DNA of 64,000 nucleotides, taken from Cryptomeria japonica (Eukaryota; Streptophyta; Pinopsida; Cupressales; Cupressaceae). How positions within the stretch are numbered: the first letter of the stretch is position 1; the number at the start of each line of letters is the position of its first letter. Position numbers and translations under genes: made by a program. The stretch lies in NCBI RefSeq assembly GCF_030272615.1, contig NC_081409.1:530200291-530264290 (forward strand). The letters are read 5' to 3'. This document shows, piece by piece, positions 11,365 through 22,614 of the stretch. Under the pieces are notes generated by a model, which was given only the letters and a program-made list of their open reading frames with translations, had not been told where the DNA came from and ran no database searches.

Positions 11365-13104
11365 TTATACCCAGAAATGTAAATTTACCACAGCATCGTA
11401 CGTATAAGTGTAGTTCACTTTGGATTTGCCTTTGTCATCTTTTAATATAATTTGTTCACCTTTTTCATAATTTGGAAGTGGATTTTTGAAGGCTAGATGT
11501 GATTCATTCGCCTTATGACTATCCACTATGATAGTTCCATTATCGATTAAATCTTGGATAAGGTGCTTCAATATTTGACAATCATTAGTTTGGTGTCCTT
11601 TATTCTGATGGTAATTGCAAAAATGATTGTCGTTCCACCAATTAGGTTTGACTTGTGGTTCATAATTTCTTGTTTCTGGTAAAGTAATTAGTTTATTTGC
11701 AAGAAGAGTTTTCAAATCTGATTCCAAAGGTTCTCCAATGTGTGTGAATTTCTTGCGAGGATTGGAGAAGAAAAACTTGGATTTACTATTTTCTTGATTG
11801 TTATTGTTTGGGATTTGAATTGATAGATTAAAGATTGGTTGATGTTTTGTAGTATTATTGTCATCATTTCCTCCATTGATGACATTCCTATTATTTGACC
11901 AGAATTTAGGTTTGTCATTGTTATTGTTGTTGTTGTTGTTGTTGTTGTTGTTTTTGTGATTGTTATTGTTGTTGTTGTTGTTGTTTTTGTGATTGTTATT
12001 GTAGGAATTATTTTAAAGCTTTAGCTCTCCTTTCTTTACCATTGTGTCTTCTATTTTTAGACCATTTTCAATCATCTTGGCAAAAGGAGGACATTGCATT
12101 TTTAGACGGTAACTCATTTCACTGATAATATTGTCAATGAATATGTCCATTTTCTCTTGATTAGGTACATCTCTTGGATACCTATTAAACATTCATTTCC
12201 ATCGTTGTAACAAGATCATGAAAGATTCACAATTCTTTTCCTTAACATTGCATAAATCCAACATTGTTATCTCATTTCTTACATTGTAGGAGTATTGTGA
12301 AATAAATCTATTCACAAGTTTTTCAAAATATTTGATTCCAGATGGTAGTCTTGAGAACCATTCCATCGATTGTCCATTTAAACTACTAGGGAATAGATGC
12401 ATCAGGTAAGTTTCATCATGTGCAAATTCCATACTCATAGTACAAAATTCCCTAATGTGATCTTGCGGATCAGATCTCCCATCGTATTTATCATATTTAG
12501 GGATTTGAAAAATGATGTGGAAATGGTATCATATTTAAACTTTTGTCAAAAGGATATGGGCAGATATCTTCCAACGAATACTTCTTGGAACTCGTTCCAT
12601 TATGCATATCTTGTATTTGTTGTTGTAAGGTTTTTATTTTAGTTGAGCGATATTTAACAAGGGATTATCCATACAAATTCTCCTTGTATCCTCATAAGTT
12701 ATTCTATCACTATGCTCTCTTCTTGTATCATCGTGATCTTTCCTTTTTTTATCTCCCCTTGTTTCCTCATGGCTTTCTTTATTTATATCCTCATTATTTG
12801 GATCATCTATGTTTTGATTATTACTCATCTTTGCATCTTGTTTCAAGCCTTCTACATTAAAGTCTTGTGGCAATTTAGCTCTTGATTTTGCCAACATTAC
12901 AAGATATTTTTCTTTTTGTTTTGCTAATAAATTTTCCATTAGTCTATCAAATTTGAAATCTTGCTCAAGGTCTCTAATGGCGTTATTGACTGCTTCTTCA
13001 TCAACAACCATATATTTAAAAGTTTGGAACATTAAATTATCTTCTTCCATTTGTTTTTGTTGTTTTCTTAATTGCTCGTATTGAGCTCTAGTCCAAACTG
13101 GCAT
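11365..13104 (-). pseudogene. gypsy-1 gag remnant
   Basis: The ATG at 13104 opens 156 codons (MPVWTRAQYEQLRKQQ...), a Gln/Lys/Glu-rich coiled-coil N-terminus. 12438-12193 encodes the retrotrans_gag core (YLMHLFPSSLNGQSMEWFSR, FEKLVNRFISQYS). A run of asparagine codons follows (about 11905-12003), and then the zinc knuckle CNYHQNKGHQTNDC in the frame 11727-11365. At least three frame breaks separate these blocks. Gag forms the particle and binds element RNA. Confidence 0.85.
11905..12003. repeat. GTT trinucleotide repeat within gypsy-1 gag
   Basis: Two runs of (GTT)n separated by TTTTTGTGATTGTTATT, the whole block appearing partly duplicated. On the coding minus strand this is AAC codons, giving an asparagine-rich linker just before the zinc knuckle. 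Replication slippage in a coding microsatellite is the likely origin. Confidence 0.85.
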
Positions 13105-15313
13105 GTGATTGCTTTGAATTATTTTTGAAGTTTTGACCTTCTAAAAACAACTCAATAGGTGATTATTGGTTTAGGAAGGTAGGCTTTGTTGATTTTACCA
13201 CTTTTGTTGGTTCATTGTGATAAAGTGTCTCTTTGTTGAAAATCACATCTTTGCAAAATTTCTCTGTCAAATTTTGTCCCGCAGCCACGTAAATAGTGAT
13301 GGAAAATGGTGTAGGAATGTCCTATATTTTAACAAGTTCTTTCGATTGATATACAAGAATCTTATCCTCTTCTAAGTATCTTTATAACTGGGTTTTCTTT
13401 TCTTAAGGCAATATTTAAAAGTCATATAAGAATATGATAGTTTACAAGTTTACTTGATTCCAATGTGAGTGCAATTCTGATTTTAATATAACCTAGGTTC
13501 AAAATAGGAACGATATATCCAAGATAATGAATAAAAGGTGGATTGATCAAGTTTCATGATAGAAGATTTGATATATTCTGATGAGAAACTGATAATGATG
13601 TTGTTTTTTGCACTTAAGATGGTTGAATCATTATCTTGTTGAATGTTTTATGCTTATGGAAACCTTTTAAAAATACCATGTTGGATTGGTAACCTAGTTA
13701 TCAAACTAGTTTGAAGATCTGTGATAGTTTAAAGACAACTCTACTCAAGAAGGGTTTTTGATACTGACTTTGAAATTTGGTTTGATATGCTATGTCTCAG
13801 ATGTGAGAAAGCATTTGTGCTAACATTTTGGTCAAAAGTGCTAACTTATAGGACAAATGTGCTACTATGTTGCTTGAAAGCGCTGCTATGATTGTGTTTC
13901 AAGGATTTTTCAAATTTTCCAACAAGTTAGATTTTTTCTCATTTTTAGATGATGATTTTCTTCAACTTTTGATAATTTTGAGCATGTTATAGACATAGAA
14001 GACACAATGTTTGAAAAAAAATGCACAAGCAAGCACGAACCCTATGGCAGGCTAAGACAATAATTGTTGAATCTCACATGGGGTTTCCCCCAAGGCTCCG
14101 CTATTTAGAGCGAATATTTAGATGCTTGACCCCACTAGCTCCACCCTCAACACTCACTTCTCTGGGGCAGCCAAGGACCAATTTCCATGAAAACTCCCCA
14201 TGGAAAAATTTATATCTCTACTAAGAACTGTATGTGTGTGAGCCGCTTCAGAGGTCCAACCTCCTGCGCCAACAATTAGAAGGATTTTAACATCTAGTAC
14301 AAGTGGCTTTTAGTAAAGGCTTTCGGTCATGTGGCCATACATGTGGCATTTTTCATCTCTGTAAATACAGAAGGTTCCCAACCTATAGAGGTTACGCTCC
14401 ATAGGGTTTATAGGGAAACATAGTGCCGATATGAACTTATCAACACATGTTTGTGACTTTCATCACAAAAACAATTTATTTAGAGTGGATTGGAAGGACT
14501 CGATATTAGCCCTTTTCCACCTAGGTTATTCCCCTCTCACTGGCCCCTTCAAGGCGGCTTGGGAAGGCAAACCCTCTAAATGTTACACATAAAAGAGAGT
14601 AGGTTTGGTTTTCAGATCACCGTATGAGGGTGAGAGCATACTTACCTACTACTTCATCAAGCATGGATAAAACAAGTTTATTTTAGCCTTCTACAATCTA
14701 TGTGCAACTACTTTAAAGAAGTCACTCAAAATGCAAGTTGCAACTTGTCAATTTGTCCCCCTAGTTAAGCTAGATGAACAAGATATGGTATGTTACTCTC
14801 CAAAATAGAACTCCTAATTAACTATGTGAGGAAATGCGTGAAATTTTCTTTAAAATAATCCTACACACAGATATGTTAGTAGTTTGAAATTTTTCATTTC
14901 TTGGACATTTGGACCTGTACAAAAAGTTTGTTAGATATGAATAAAAGCGCTATCCTAGCAAATAAGTTGTCTTCCACCTCAAAAGCGCTGACCTAGGGGA
15001 CACAAGCATGAACCTGCGATATGAAAGTACTGCTCTACGGAATAAATGCGAGAATTCACAGACAAAAGCACTGACCTAAATGACACATACATTAATCAGT
15101 GAGACAAAAGTGCTAATCTAGGGATTAAATGCATTGATTTGCAAACAAAAATGCTAACCAAAATACCAAATGCACTAACCTGTGAGACAAAAGCGCTAAT
15201 CTATTAAATGAAAGCATCTTTAGAATTCACACAGGTGTGAATCTGGATTAAAATTGCGTCAAACTTATGTTTGAGAGAACTAGGGAGGATATTAGAAAGA
15301 TATATGTAAGTCT
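13105..15313 (-). other. Long leader of gypsy-1, no gene
   Basis: This lies between the primer-binding site and the gag start. No open frame above 70 codons and no domain is seen. 14940-15225 holds a degenerate array of short units with the core AAAGCGCT or AAAGTGCT plus GACCTA, spaced roughly 30-45 bp. Similar AGTGCTAAC-type units lie at 13810-13895. Long leaders are common in large plant gypsy elements. Confidence 0.55.
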
Positions 15314-15337
15314 CCGGCCCCACGGTGGGAGCCAAAA
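15314..15337 (-). other. Primer-binding region of gypsy-1
   Basis: Immediately after the LTR end (minus strand ...GTCAACACA) the minus strand reads TTTTGGCTCCCACCGTGG. The string GGCNCCCACCGTGGGGCC is the familiar start of the internal region in many plant gypsy elements. It fixes the LTR boundary at 15338. Confidence 0.7.
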
Positions 15338-16786
15338 TGTGTTGACCTGAATTTCATCATCAGAATACTACTTGCAGCATATTAGTTTCACAAAATACAA
15401 AGGAAATGCTATAGGAATTCCAAACTCAACCAATGAAACTACATGAAATGAATATTAAAATAAAAACCATATTATTACCTTCATGATTTAAGTCTCATTG
15501 TTTCCTAACATCACGGTTCCTGGTTGTAGATAGTTTGCTCTCAGACAAGCACTGGTAGCTTCCAAGATGGGATACGAAGAATGGACTGATAACTGATAGT
15601 TAACTGATAATATGATTTGCAATACAAATAAATTAAAGCTAAATGATTATTGTAAATGAGAAATGCTAAATTTCTAAATTGCTTCAAGCTAAAAACTCAC
15701 GGATGCATAAGTTTACTCAAATTGTTAATTTGAAGACTAACTCTTTCTCAACTCAAACTCCTACTTTTATAGACTTTTGAGATGATAAAATTATGTATCT
15801 AAGATCAATGGTCATGATCAGATCTATAAATTTGGATGGTTGTGAGCAAAGGTGTAGGTTGAGAGAAAGGGGGAAGGTGAAGATAAGTGTCACTCATCTC
15901 ACCTTGACTTGGGTTTCAGATTGAGGGAATCTAGGGATGGTTGAAGAAGATTTAGGCATGAGAGGACAAGTGGACTCAAGTCCTTCCTAAGATATTGGGA
16001 TGTTAAAGAGAATATAGAAGAAGGTTAGAAAATATGTGTACGTACACAATATTTCATTTATTTTGGAAGATGGAGATAAGTGGCTAATAAATGTTTTATT
16101 TATTTAATTTTGTTGAATTAATTTAGCCACATGATGGATGAGTTGGAAAAGGAAAGATGAAGTGGAGATGGAAAGGTGAGTTGGAAAAGGGATTAAATAA
16201 TTAAGAAATTATTTAATATTTGAGACTATAGGATAGAAGAATAACCATTAAATATTATATATTTAATTGATTGATTAGAAAAAAAGGATTAAGGAATTAA
16301 TTAATAAAATGTTTTAATTAAATTAATGAATAGAAGAATATGGTATGAATTAAATAAATTAATCTTTTCAAATTAACTATTTAATAGAAGAATAATTATT
16401 AAATAAATATAAATATTTATTTAATTTCTCATAGCCACTTTTATGTGTATACAACTATAGTCCTTGCTTGTCGAATCAACTTTGACTCAATAGAAACCTT
16501 CAAACTACTGCCTCAGGAATGAGTCAGCATCCAAGTGTCCCGACTTGTTACTATTTATTTCATCCACAAACATGCATTTTGTCTGTTCTAACTTTCCTGC
16601 GCAGGTGACAAACAATACCTTCAATTACCCTTTTAAAAATTTGGTTTGATACTCCATCGTAGATCTTGACCAGCCCGATGAATCATATGATCACCAATGG
16701 TCAATCCGATATTGACCTTCCATCATGGCGTGTGGACCCATCAAAATATGTGACGTAGCAATGCCAACTCATCTTATAGCCTAACA
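15338..16786 (-). repeat. 5' LTR of gypsy-1 (about 1.45 kb)
   Basis: The minus strand starts TGTTAGGCTATAAG at 16786 and ends GGTCAACACA at 15338, beside the primer-binding region. The middle (about 16070-16440) is very AT-rich with TTAATTAAATAATT-type simple sequence. A TATA box (TCTATAAAAGTAGG on the minus strand) lies at about 15760-15773. No second copy of this LTR is in the window. The upper boundary is less certain than the lower one. Confidence 0.6.
15760..15773 (-). promoter_or_regulatory. TATA box in gypsy-1 LTR
   Basis: The minus strand reads TCTATAAAAGTAGG in the U5-proximal third of the LTR, a position suited to driving the genomic transcript. Motif match only. Confidence 0.5.
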
Positions 16787-17290
16787 CTATCAGGGCCCCC
16801 ACTGTCGGCTCACCTTGGCCTGCCTAGGACATGTGGCATCATCTCATGATGTCGTGGTCCATAATCTCCTTTCATCTCTTGATCATGGGGATATGAGGGC
16901 CATTGGATCAGTTCATTGTTTACTTGTTAGCCGCAACGATCACTTAACAATGGCCGCTAACTCTCGAGCACTTTTTGGATTGGTATTAAAACATCATTAT
17001 TCAATTTTGCCATGTGCAGAAACATGCACATTTAGTAACTTGACTGGTACCACAAAGTCATCGGCCAAAAAGATAAAGTCCAGACTTAGGAAAAATATAA
17101 AGGGCCAATAGAAATATTGATGCTAGGAAATAAAAGGCCCCGCCAATAGTATAAGACCCTTAGGCTTAAGTGGCAAAAAAGGTAACGACAAAATAGAAAA
17201 AGCTCAAGGGTTTTAGCAAGACTCAGTAAAATACGTAGGGCCCTAAACCCTTAGCTTGAGGATAACAACAGAAAGAAAAATTAACTCAAA
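16787..17290. other. Unassigned sequence between gypsy-1 and copia-2
   Basis: A 98-codon plus-strand frame at 16815-17111 is the only notable open stretch and has no recognised motif. The block is more GC-balanced than its surroundings and includes runs such as GGGCCCCCA at 16793. It may be an old LTR or UTR fragment, but nothing supports a specific call. Confidence 0.4.
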
Positions 17291-17329
17291 ATGACCAATA
17301 TTTTTCCCAAGGCATGAAAATCTTTTGGA

Positions 17330-17973
17330 TAGTCATTTTTTAGGACTATCACCATGTGATTCTCCAAATTCACTCAACTCAAATGTAGCAAGCTTTCCAA
17401 CCAGCACATCTCTTGTCAGTGTAGTCACACTCTGGATCTCAGCAAAAACTTTATATTTACAAGAAGGAGACAAAGATCTCAACACCTAGCAATAATTTCA
17501 TCTTCCTCAATGGTTCCACTGGCACATCTGATACCTAGGACAAGATCATTCACCTTATCCATGAAAGATTTTATGTTCTCATCATCTCCCATCTTCAATG
17601 TCTCATATTTTCCTTTCAAACTTTGCAACTTAGAAACTTTCACCTATTTATAACCTTCATACAGGATCTCAAGCTTCTCCCAGATCTCATGTGGAGTCTG
17701 AATTCCCATTATATTTGTCATCTCAAAATTAGTCAAGGCACTAAGGAATTCTTCCTTCTCTTTAATATTATATTCAACTTCCTTGATCTCACCGAGAGTG
17801 GTCATTCTATTTTGAGGAGCAGTATAGGCATTCTTTGTAATTTTCCAATAATCTTCTCCAAGAAACTTCAAGTGCACTTTCATCTGGTCCTTCCATATAG
17901 CATATTTGCTTCCATCAAACCTCAAACTATCCTTAAAGATAACACCTTGATATGCCACCCTGGATCTCCTCAA
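17330..17973 (-). pseudogene. copia-2 gag fragment
   Basis: The 109-codon frame starting at 17973 (MRRSRVAYQGVIFKDSLRFD...) contains KYAIWKDQMKVHLKFLGEDY and HEIWEKLEILYEGYK, matching the N-terminal half of plant copia Gag. After a stop, further gag codons (GKYETLKMGDDENIKSFMDK, then VNDLV) extend to about 17480, where similarity is lost. There is no zinc knuckle. The remnant would have encoded the particle protein. Confidence 0.8.
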
Positions 17974-18000
17974 GCGATCAATCTTCTATCAGAGGATCTA

Positions 18001-18014
18001 GCTCATATACCAAT
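18001..18014 (-). other. Primer-binding site of copia-2
   Basis: The minus strand reads ATTGGTATATGAGC directly after the LTR end, close to the copia consensus TGGTATCAGAGC for initiator tRNA-Met priming. Confidence 0.75.
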
Positions 18015-19272
18015 TGTTAGCACCAATCGAGAAGGAAGACTGAGAGGGGGGGTGAACTAGTCTTCACTGGAATAACAAACTTAACCACCAAAAATAGATC
18101 TAATAAACTACAGAAATAAGACAGATAAGAAAATTGAAGGCACAACATACAAAACCAAGATTTGACGTGGAAAACCTGGTTAAGGGAAAAACACGGTGGG
18201 AACCTACCCACAGTAAGATAATACTCTGTAGTAGCATGTGAAAATATTACAATGGGAATTCACATACATTCAGGCACACTACCTATAGATAACTACTCAA
18301 ATATGATGTCTTGAAAGGCTACAACCCTCAGGGAAGTCTCATTGACTTACAATAAGATTTGGACTACAATTTGGAAGGAATGAACTGAAAGAATAACATC
18401 TCCAAATGCTTGGTTACAATTTTGGTTAAGTACAAATATCTTCCCTACAACACCAATCTCACCTCAATCTCAACATCAAAGGATAAATCACTTGTTCGCA
18501 CATACACCTCTCTCTGATAATGTAGACACAACATCAACACCCAAATTACATGACTATACCACATATATATACAACTCATCAACCTTGATGACAAGGTCAG
18601 CTAAACCCTAACCCTCAACTCATAAATACAAAATTACATCACATAATACAAAGATCAACCACCAGACCAATACAATGATTTACATAGCATAGCATGGACC
18701 TAAGTCAAATTCCCAAATGATCAACTACCCCAAAAATCACACCAAGATCAACCGCAACATGCTACACCACCAAAAAAGCCACATAACACAAAAATCATCA
18801 CTAGTTGATAGAAATCACCAAAAACTTGCACAACAATCAACGCAGATCACCAAAAAAAATAGGACATGACTAGGAAACACCAACAAGTATGTTAGAATCA
18901 TTAGAAACAACTACACCAACACCACTTTTCAAATCTTCATCAGTCAACGTCTGAAAGCTCAAGAACACAACCAATCGGCAACTGCCATGAAGAAAGATAA
19001 ATTGTGGAGCAAAAAATCATGAACCATCTTAAAAGAAGATACACAAGGCTATCCCAAATAATATTCCAAAATATCAGCACAAGATCTGATCACACCGAAA
19101 TATACCAGAGGATATACCGAACTCTGGAAAATAGTGATCAACAAAACAACAACAACAAAACTGGATCATAAGGTCTTCTCAATGTGCAATCACCAGAGAA
19201 ATGCATAGGAATATGTAAACATCAATGGCAACAACATATCCTAGTAGAAACATTGACCAACTGTATCCAACA
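18015..19272 (-). repeat. 5' LTR of copia-2 (about 1.26 kb)
   Basis: The minus strand begins TGTTGGATACAG at 19272 and ends GGTGCTAACA at 18015. It contains the family G-run motif ACTGAGAGGGGGGGTGAA near 18039 and the box GACGTGGAAAACCTGG at about 18163. The start is inferred from the TGTTGG terminus. Confidence 0.7.
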
Positions 19273-19916
19273 GTTATGTGTTATGTGGTTTTTGGAAGCC
19301 GACATGGGAATTGATTTGTTTTGTTGATGCGGATATATGACCGATTCATTTGAGCATTTTGAATTATGGTATGAGTGTGAGAAGTCTGTATGAGCGAATG
19401 TGTCAATTTTGGTAAATGTGATTGAAGGTTTTAGTGCTCCGGTATATGACAAACCAAAAGAATAGAGAAGAGAGACAAAATAGTGGTAGAAGAACTCTTG
19501 AGCTTAACCAGAACTACTATTTGGAATTAGTAGATGTTATTCTTCAGTTTAGACACTATTGTAATTATTTATAATTATTTGTAGGATAGTGAGTCCTCCA
19601 AGGTTGTAGCCCTATTTTATAATTGAGCACTGAGCTCTAGGAAGTGTGCCTGAACGCAAGTGAATTACCCTTTTGTAATATTATCGTACTCCTGATCAAA
19701 GTATAAAAATATTGTGGGTTCAAATCCCACTATGGGTTTTCCCTTTCCGAGTTTCCATGTAAAAATTCTAGTATTATAGTTTTGTGGTTGATAGGTTTAT
19801 GTTTCTGCACTTTACTTTCATTCTTATGCATACGGTGGTTTAAGAATCAGTTTAATAAATTTATGAATTGCAGAACACTGATTCATCTCCTCCTCTCAGT
19901 GTTCATTCATTCCAAC
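19273..19916 (+). repeat. Opposite-strand copia-type LTR remnant
   Basis: The segment carries, in plus orientation, the same landmarks as the other copia LTRs: the box GGGTTTTCCCTTTCCGAG followed by TTTCCATGT (about 19733-19762) and the terminal ...CTCTCAGTGTTCATTC...CCAACA end at 19916. No internal region follows. The left limit is uncertain because it abuts the copia-2 LTR head-to-head, and the terminus CTGTATCCAACAG at the junction is itself palindromic. Confidence 0.45.
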
Positions 19917-20144
19917 AAGTTTACTTAAGGTATTAATATTATTTGATGATTTATTATTTATTTTATATTTATTTATTTATTGCGATCTAATGTTTATTTT
20001 ATTTTATTTAATTAATTTAATGATTACTGTTTAACTGACTCTTTATTATCTATTTATTGTTCAATTATGATTTATTATTTTTTAATTATTATTATTTAAT
20101 TAATTAATTATTGTGGAGTTTATTTATATAGTTTTATTTGAATC
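19917..20144. other. AT-rich spacer
   Basis: Almost pure A/T with TTTATTTATT-type simple sequence. No gene. It ends at the proposed LINE A target-site duplication. Confidence 0.6.
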
Positions 20145-20157
20145 ATTTTTATTTATT
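20145..20157. repeat. LINE A target-site duplication, left copy
   Basis: ATTTTTATTTATT, repeated exactly at 40989-41001. It lies next to the LINE A 3' end, which on the minus strand reads ...CTTTTATCAAAA, the same ATCAAA terminus as LINE B. The motif is low-complexity, so chance is not excluded. Confidence 0.5.
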
Positions 20158-20745
20158 TTTTGATAAAAGTGGAGAGTCCACTAAACTTATATATTACTCA
20201 TAAAAATGTTTACATCGGGTTCAAAAAATGCATACCGACAGGAAAGAACCCGCAAGAAAACCTCCAGTTGTAGCCTTCAAAAAATAAAAACTACGCACTA
20301 CCCTTACATCATTTGTTGTTGTCCACTCAGATCGCCCAACCACCTACTTCTAACAATTATACAAGGGTCCCATAGGACATTTACAAAAAACCAGACTGTC
20401 ACCAAATGAAGGGCTGAACAAAGTGCCATCAGGATTACATGAAGGACCACCAAGGAGATAATAGTGATGTAGAAGTTCCTACCAAAACCATATTGAAACA
20501 CTTGAGCATAATAGTAGCCAAAGAACCTCCAAATCTGCATCAACAAAAACCATACCACCAACTCCAAAAAATAGTCAGATATCCAAAAACCAAGAGCTAG
20601 TGCTCTCCTCCGGAGGATCATGAGCTGAGATCAAAGGAGGAATAACCCTTAAAGGAAAAGTCAAACAAGCAGGAGCAGAGAAAAAAAAGCCCAAAGTGAT
20701 CAACGAGTGCAAGGCCTCAAAAATGATCCAATCTTTATCCACATA
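20158..20745 (-). other. LINE A terminal 3' sequence
   Basis: This runs from the 267-codon frame to the LINE terminus. A 105-codon minus-strand frame (20621-20304) rich in hydrophobic residues is present, but it may simply be the frameshifted continuation of the upstream frame, because similar composition carries on across the stop. The terminus ...TTTTATCAAAA at 20158 marks the 3' end. No poly(A) run of any length is seen. Confidence 0.5.
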
Positions 20746-21549
20746 CTAATCAGGAGCCAGATACGTCAGAAAATCCATAGAAGCTCGTGTGTCTTCCATG
20801 GAATCACATATCAATCCCATTCTTAATTCATGCAATATTTGACCAGACCACCCATTAACCATGAGCTCATGGCGAGGAAGAAACCCACCATAATAAAAAG
20901 ACCCCACATCAAAACGATAATCAACTAATGTAGAAGAAACCAAGTCCCAATTACATACTGTCGAAAAAATGAACATGGAAACCAAGAGGCAGACCAAATC
21001 ATCATCGAGTAAAACATCATAACAAATTGTAGCAAACTGAGACGGAAGCTTAGCATAAGAAATATGACGGCAAATTTCCAACCATTGACACCCCAGAAGT
21101 CTGCGGAATTCAAAATCCACTGCAGGAGAAAACAAATTAAAAACCTTACCAAGCTTGACAAAATTATCCACATTCTCTTCCTCCAATATCCCAGCTTCTA
21201 GAAACACTTTGTATGTCCCAGTGGTTAGAGAAGATGACATTTGCAGAAGGAAGAGATCCAATAAAAACCACAGAAGCATAAAACGTAAAATGCTGCTTAA
21301 TTCATAACAAAATAAGATAACACATGAAAATATAAATGAGAAAACTGCCCTTAACTTCCCATAATGAAGAGAACAACAATGCAAAATATCCATTACAAAC
21401 TTCCTTGATTTAACCATTTCACATGGGTTAACAACCCTGAAACTAACAACCATAAATGAAAATCTAGAAGGAGAGGACACCACCCTCAAACAATGATTAT
21501 CGCATAAAACCAAATCTGCCATGACCAAAAACTCACACAAGGCGACCAA
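20746..21549 (-). CDS. LINE A 3' open reading frame, unknown
   Basis: An uninterrupted 267-codon frame downstream of ORF2, the longest intact frame in the 3' region. The first ~100 residues are hydrophobic and irregular and may be read-in UTR. A likelier start is the internal ATG at about 21240 (MSSSLTTGTYKVFLEAGILE), giving about 164 residues with acidic patches (EEENVDN, DDDL). I do not recognise any domain. It sits about 1 kb past the RNase H stop and inside the LINE termini. LINE B also has a coding 3' region, but I see no clear sequence relation between the two. It may be a real LINE-encoded protein or a chance frame. Confidence 0.35.
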   Translation of the reverse strand: MVALCEFLVMADLVLCDNHCLRVVSSPSRFSFMVVSFRVVNPCEMVKSRKFVMDILHCCSLHYGKLRAVFSFIFSCVILFCYELSSILRFMLLWFLLDLFLLQMSSSLTTGTYKVFLEAGILEEENVDNFVKLGKVFNLFSPAVDFEFRRLLGCQWLEICRHISYAKLPSQFATICYDVLLDDDLVCLLVSMFIFSTVCNWDLVSSTLVDYRFDVGSFYYGGFLPRHELMVNGWSGQILHELRMGLICDSMEDTRASMDFLTYLAPD

Positions 21550-21900
21550 TGATGTAGTACCAAAACTTTAACAAATAATAATAGACCAAGAACGTACTAC
21601 ACATTTAAAGAGTTACAAGCATACCACAACCTATGAAGGACCAAAAACAAAAAATGCTCAAAAACACACACATGCCGCCACCCTTGAAAATATCATGAAC
21701 AACCACATCCTCACCCTATAAATGGCATTATAAATGATGGATACTTAAAGTAGAAATATGGTTTCTACATCAGATAAAAGGCACATACAAAGTCATCAAT
21801 AAAGTGAAAAAAAAAGAGGATGAACCTAACCAATAAAGGAAGGTAGGCAACCTTTAAACTAGAGACAAGACATCCCATTACCTTCCACATAACCTTGAGG

Positions 21901-22614
21901 AATATCCCTTACGTCGATAGTATTTAAATTTATCTTTAGAATGATTTGCATATTTCGCAAAAACTACAATTTACCTACTAACCATACCTCATGGGATATA
22001 CACACAATCATCTAGCCCAGAAGCAAATTATAAGAACACACCATATGTAAACAAAAACATAATAGAGTGTATCATCCTCCTATCTACACATGTGGTGCAA
22101 ATAAAATCTGATCAGTAGTAAAGGATAACATGAATACCTCAAGAGATAATAGAAGCAGATAAACCCAAATGAATTACCTTAAACCCTTAGATTAGATCAA
22201 AGACCCGAGAAGAATATCTTGAGGAATGTCACATGCCTCCACATTCATAAAATGAGAAATATCCCTTACCTCGATAGTATTTAAATTGAACATTAGAATG
22301 ATTTGCAACATTTGGCAAAAACTGCAATTTACCTGCTAACCATACCTCATGGGATATACACACCATCCTCTAGCCCAGAATAAAAATTTTAAGAACACAC
22401 CATATGTAAACAAAAACATAATAGAGCCTATCATCCTCCTAGCTACACATGTGGTGCAAATAAAATCTGATTAGAGTAAAGGATAACATGAATACCTCTA
22501 GAGATAATGGAAGCAGCTAAACCCAAAAAAATTACCTTAAACCCTTAGATTAGATCAAATACCTGAGAAGAATATCTTGAGGATTGTCACTTGCCTCCAC
22601 ATTCTTAAGATGAG
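21901..22614. repeat. 357-bp tandem duplication at the ORF2/3' UTR junction of LINE A
   Basis: Two adjacent copies: TCGATAGTATTTAAATT occurs at 21914 and 22271, and AGAAGAATATCTTGAGGA at about 22209 and 22566. The unit spans the last ~25 RNase H codons, the stop codon and the first ~300 bp of 3' UTR. The copies differ at many positions, so the duplication is old, though not necessarily as old as the LINE. Confidence 0.9.

Larger units (their letters stand above)
7040..16786 (-). mobile_element. gypsy-1: degraded Ty3/gypsy element, 3' part lost
   Basis: In minus-strand order: 5' LTR (16786-15338), primer-binding site, long leader, gag, protease, linker and the beginning of RT, ending at 7040 where copia-1 is inserted. 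A solo LTR (8147-9585) interrupts the linker. The zinc knuckle CNYHQNKGHQTNDC, the protease GGASLNIC and the YNILLGRPW motif are typical of the long plant gypsy lineages with gag-protease-linker-RT order. All frames are broken. Confidence 0.85.
17291..19272 (-). mobile_element. copia-2: 5' LTR plus gag stump
   Basis: In minus-strand order: LTR (19272-18015), primer-binding site (18014-18001), then a copia gag reading frame that fades out at about 17330-17290. Nothing of protease, integrase or RT follows, so the 3' part is deleted. It differs clearly from copia-1 in both LTR and gag sequence. Confidence 0.8.

Noticed and set aside
14940-15225. CRISPR-like regularly spaced repeats
   Set aside because: Spacing and units are irregular and degenerate, and the genome is a plant nuclear one; a decayed leader repeat explains it.
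16815-17111. 98-codon plus-strand frame as a host gene
   Set aside because: No motif, and placed between two element remnants. Composition and length are compatible with chance.
19722-19740. GGTTCAAATCC as part of a tRNA gene
   Set aside because: Only the T-arm/B-box string is present. No A box, anticodon arm or cloverleaf can be placed upstream; it is part of the recurrent LTR box.
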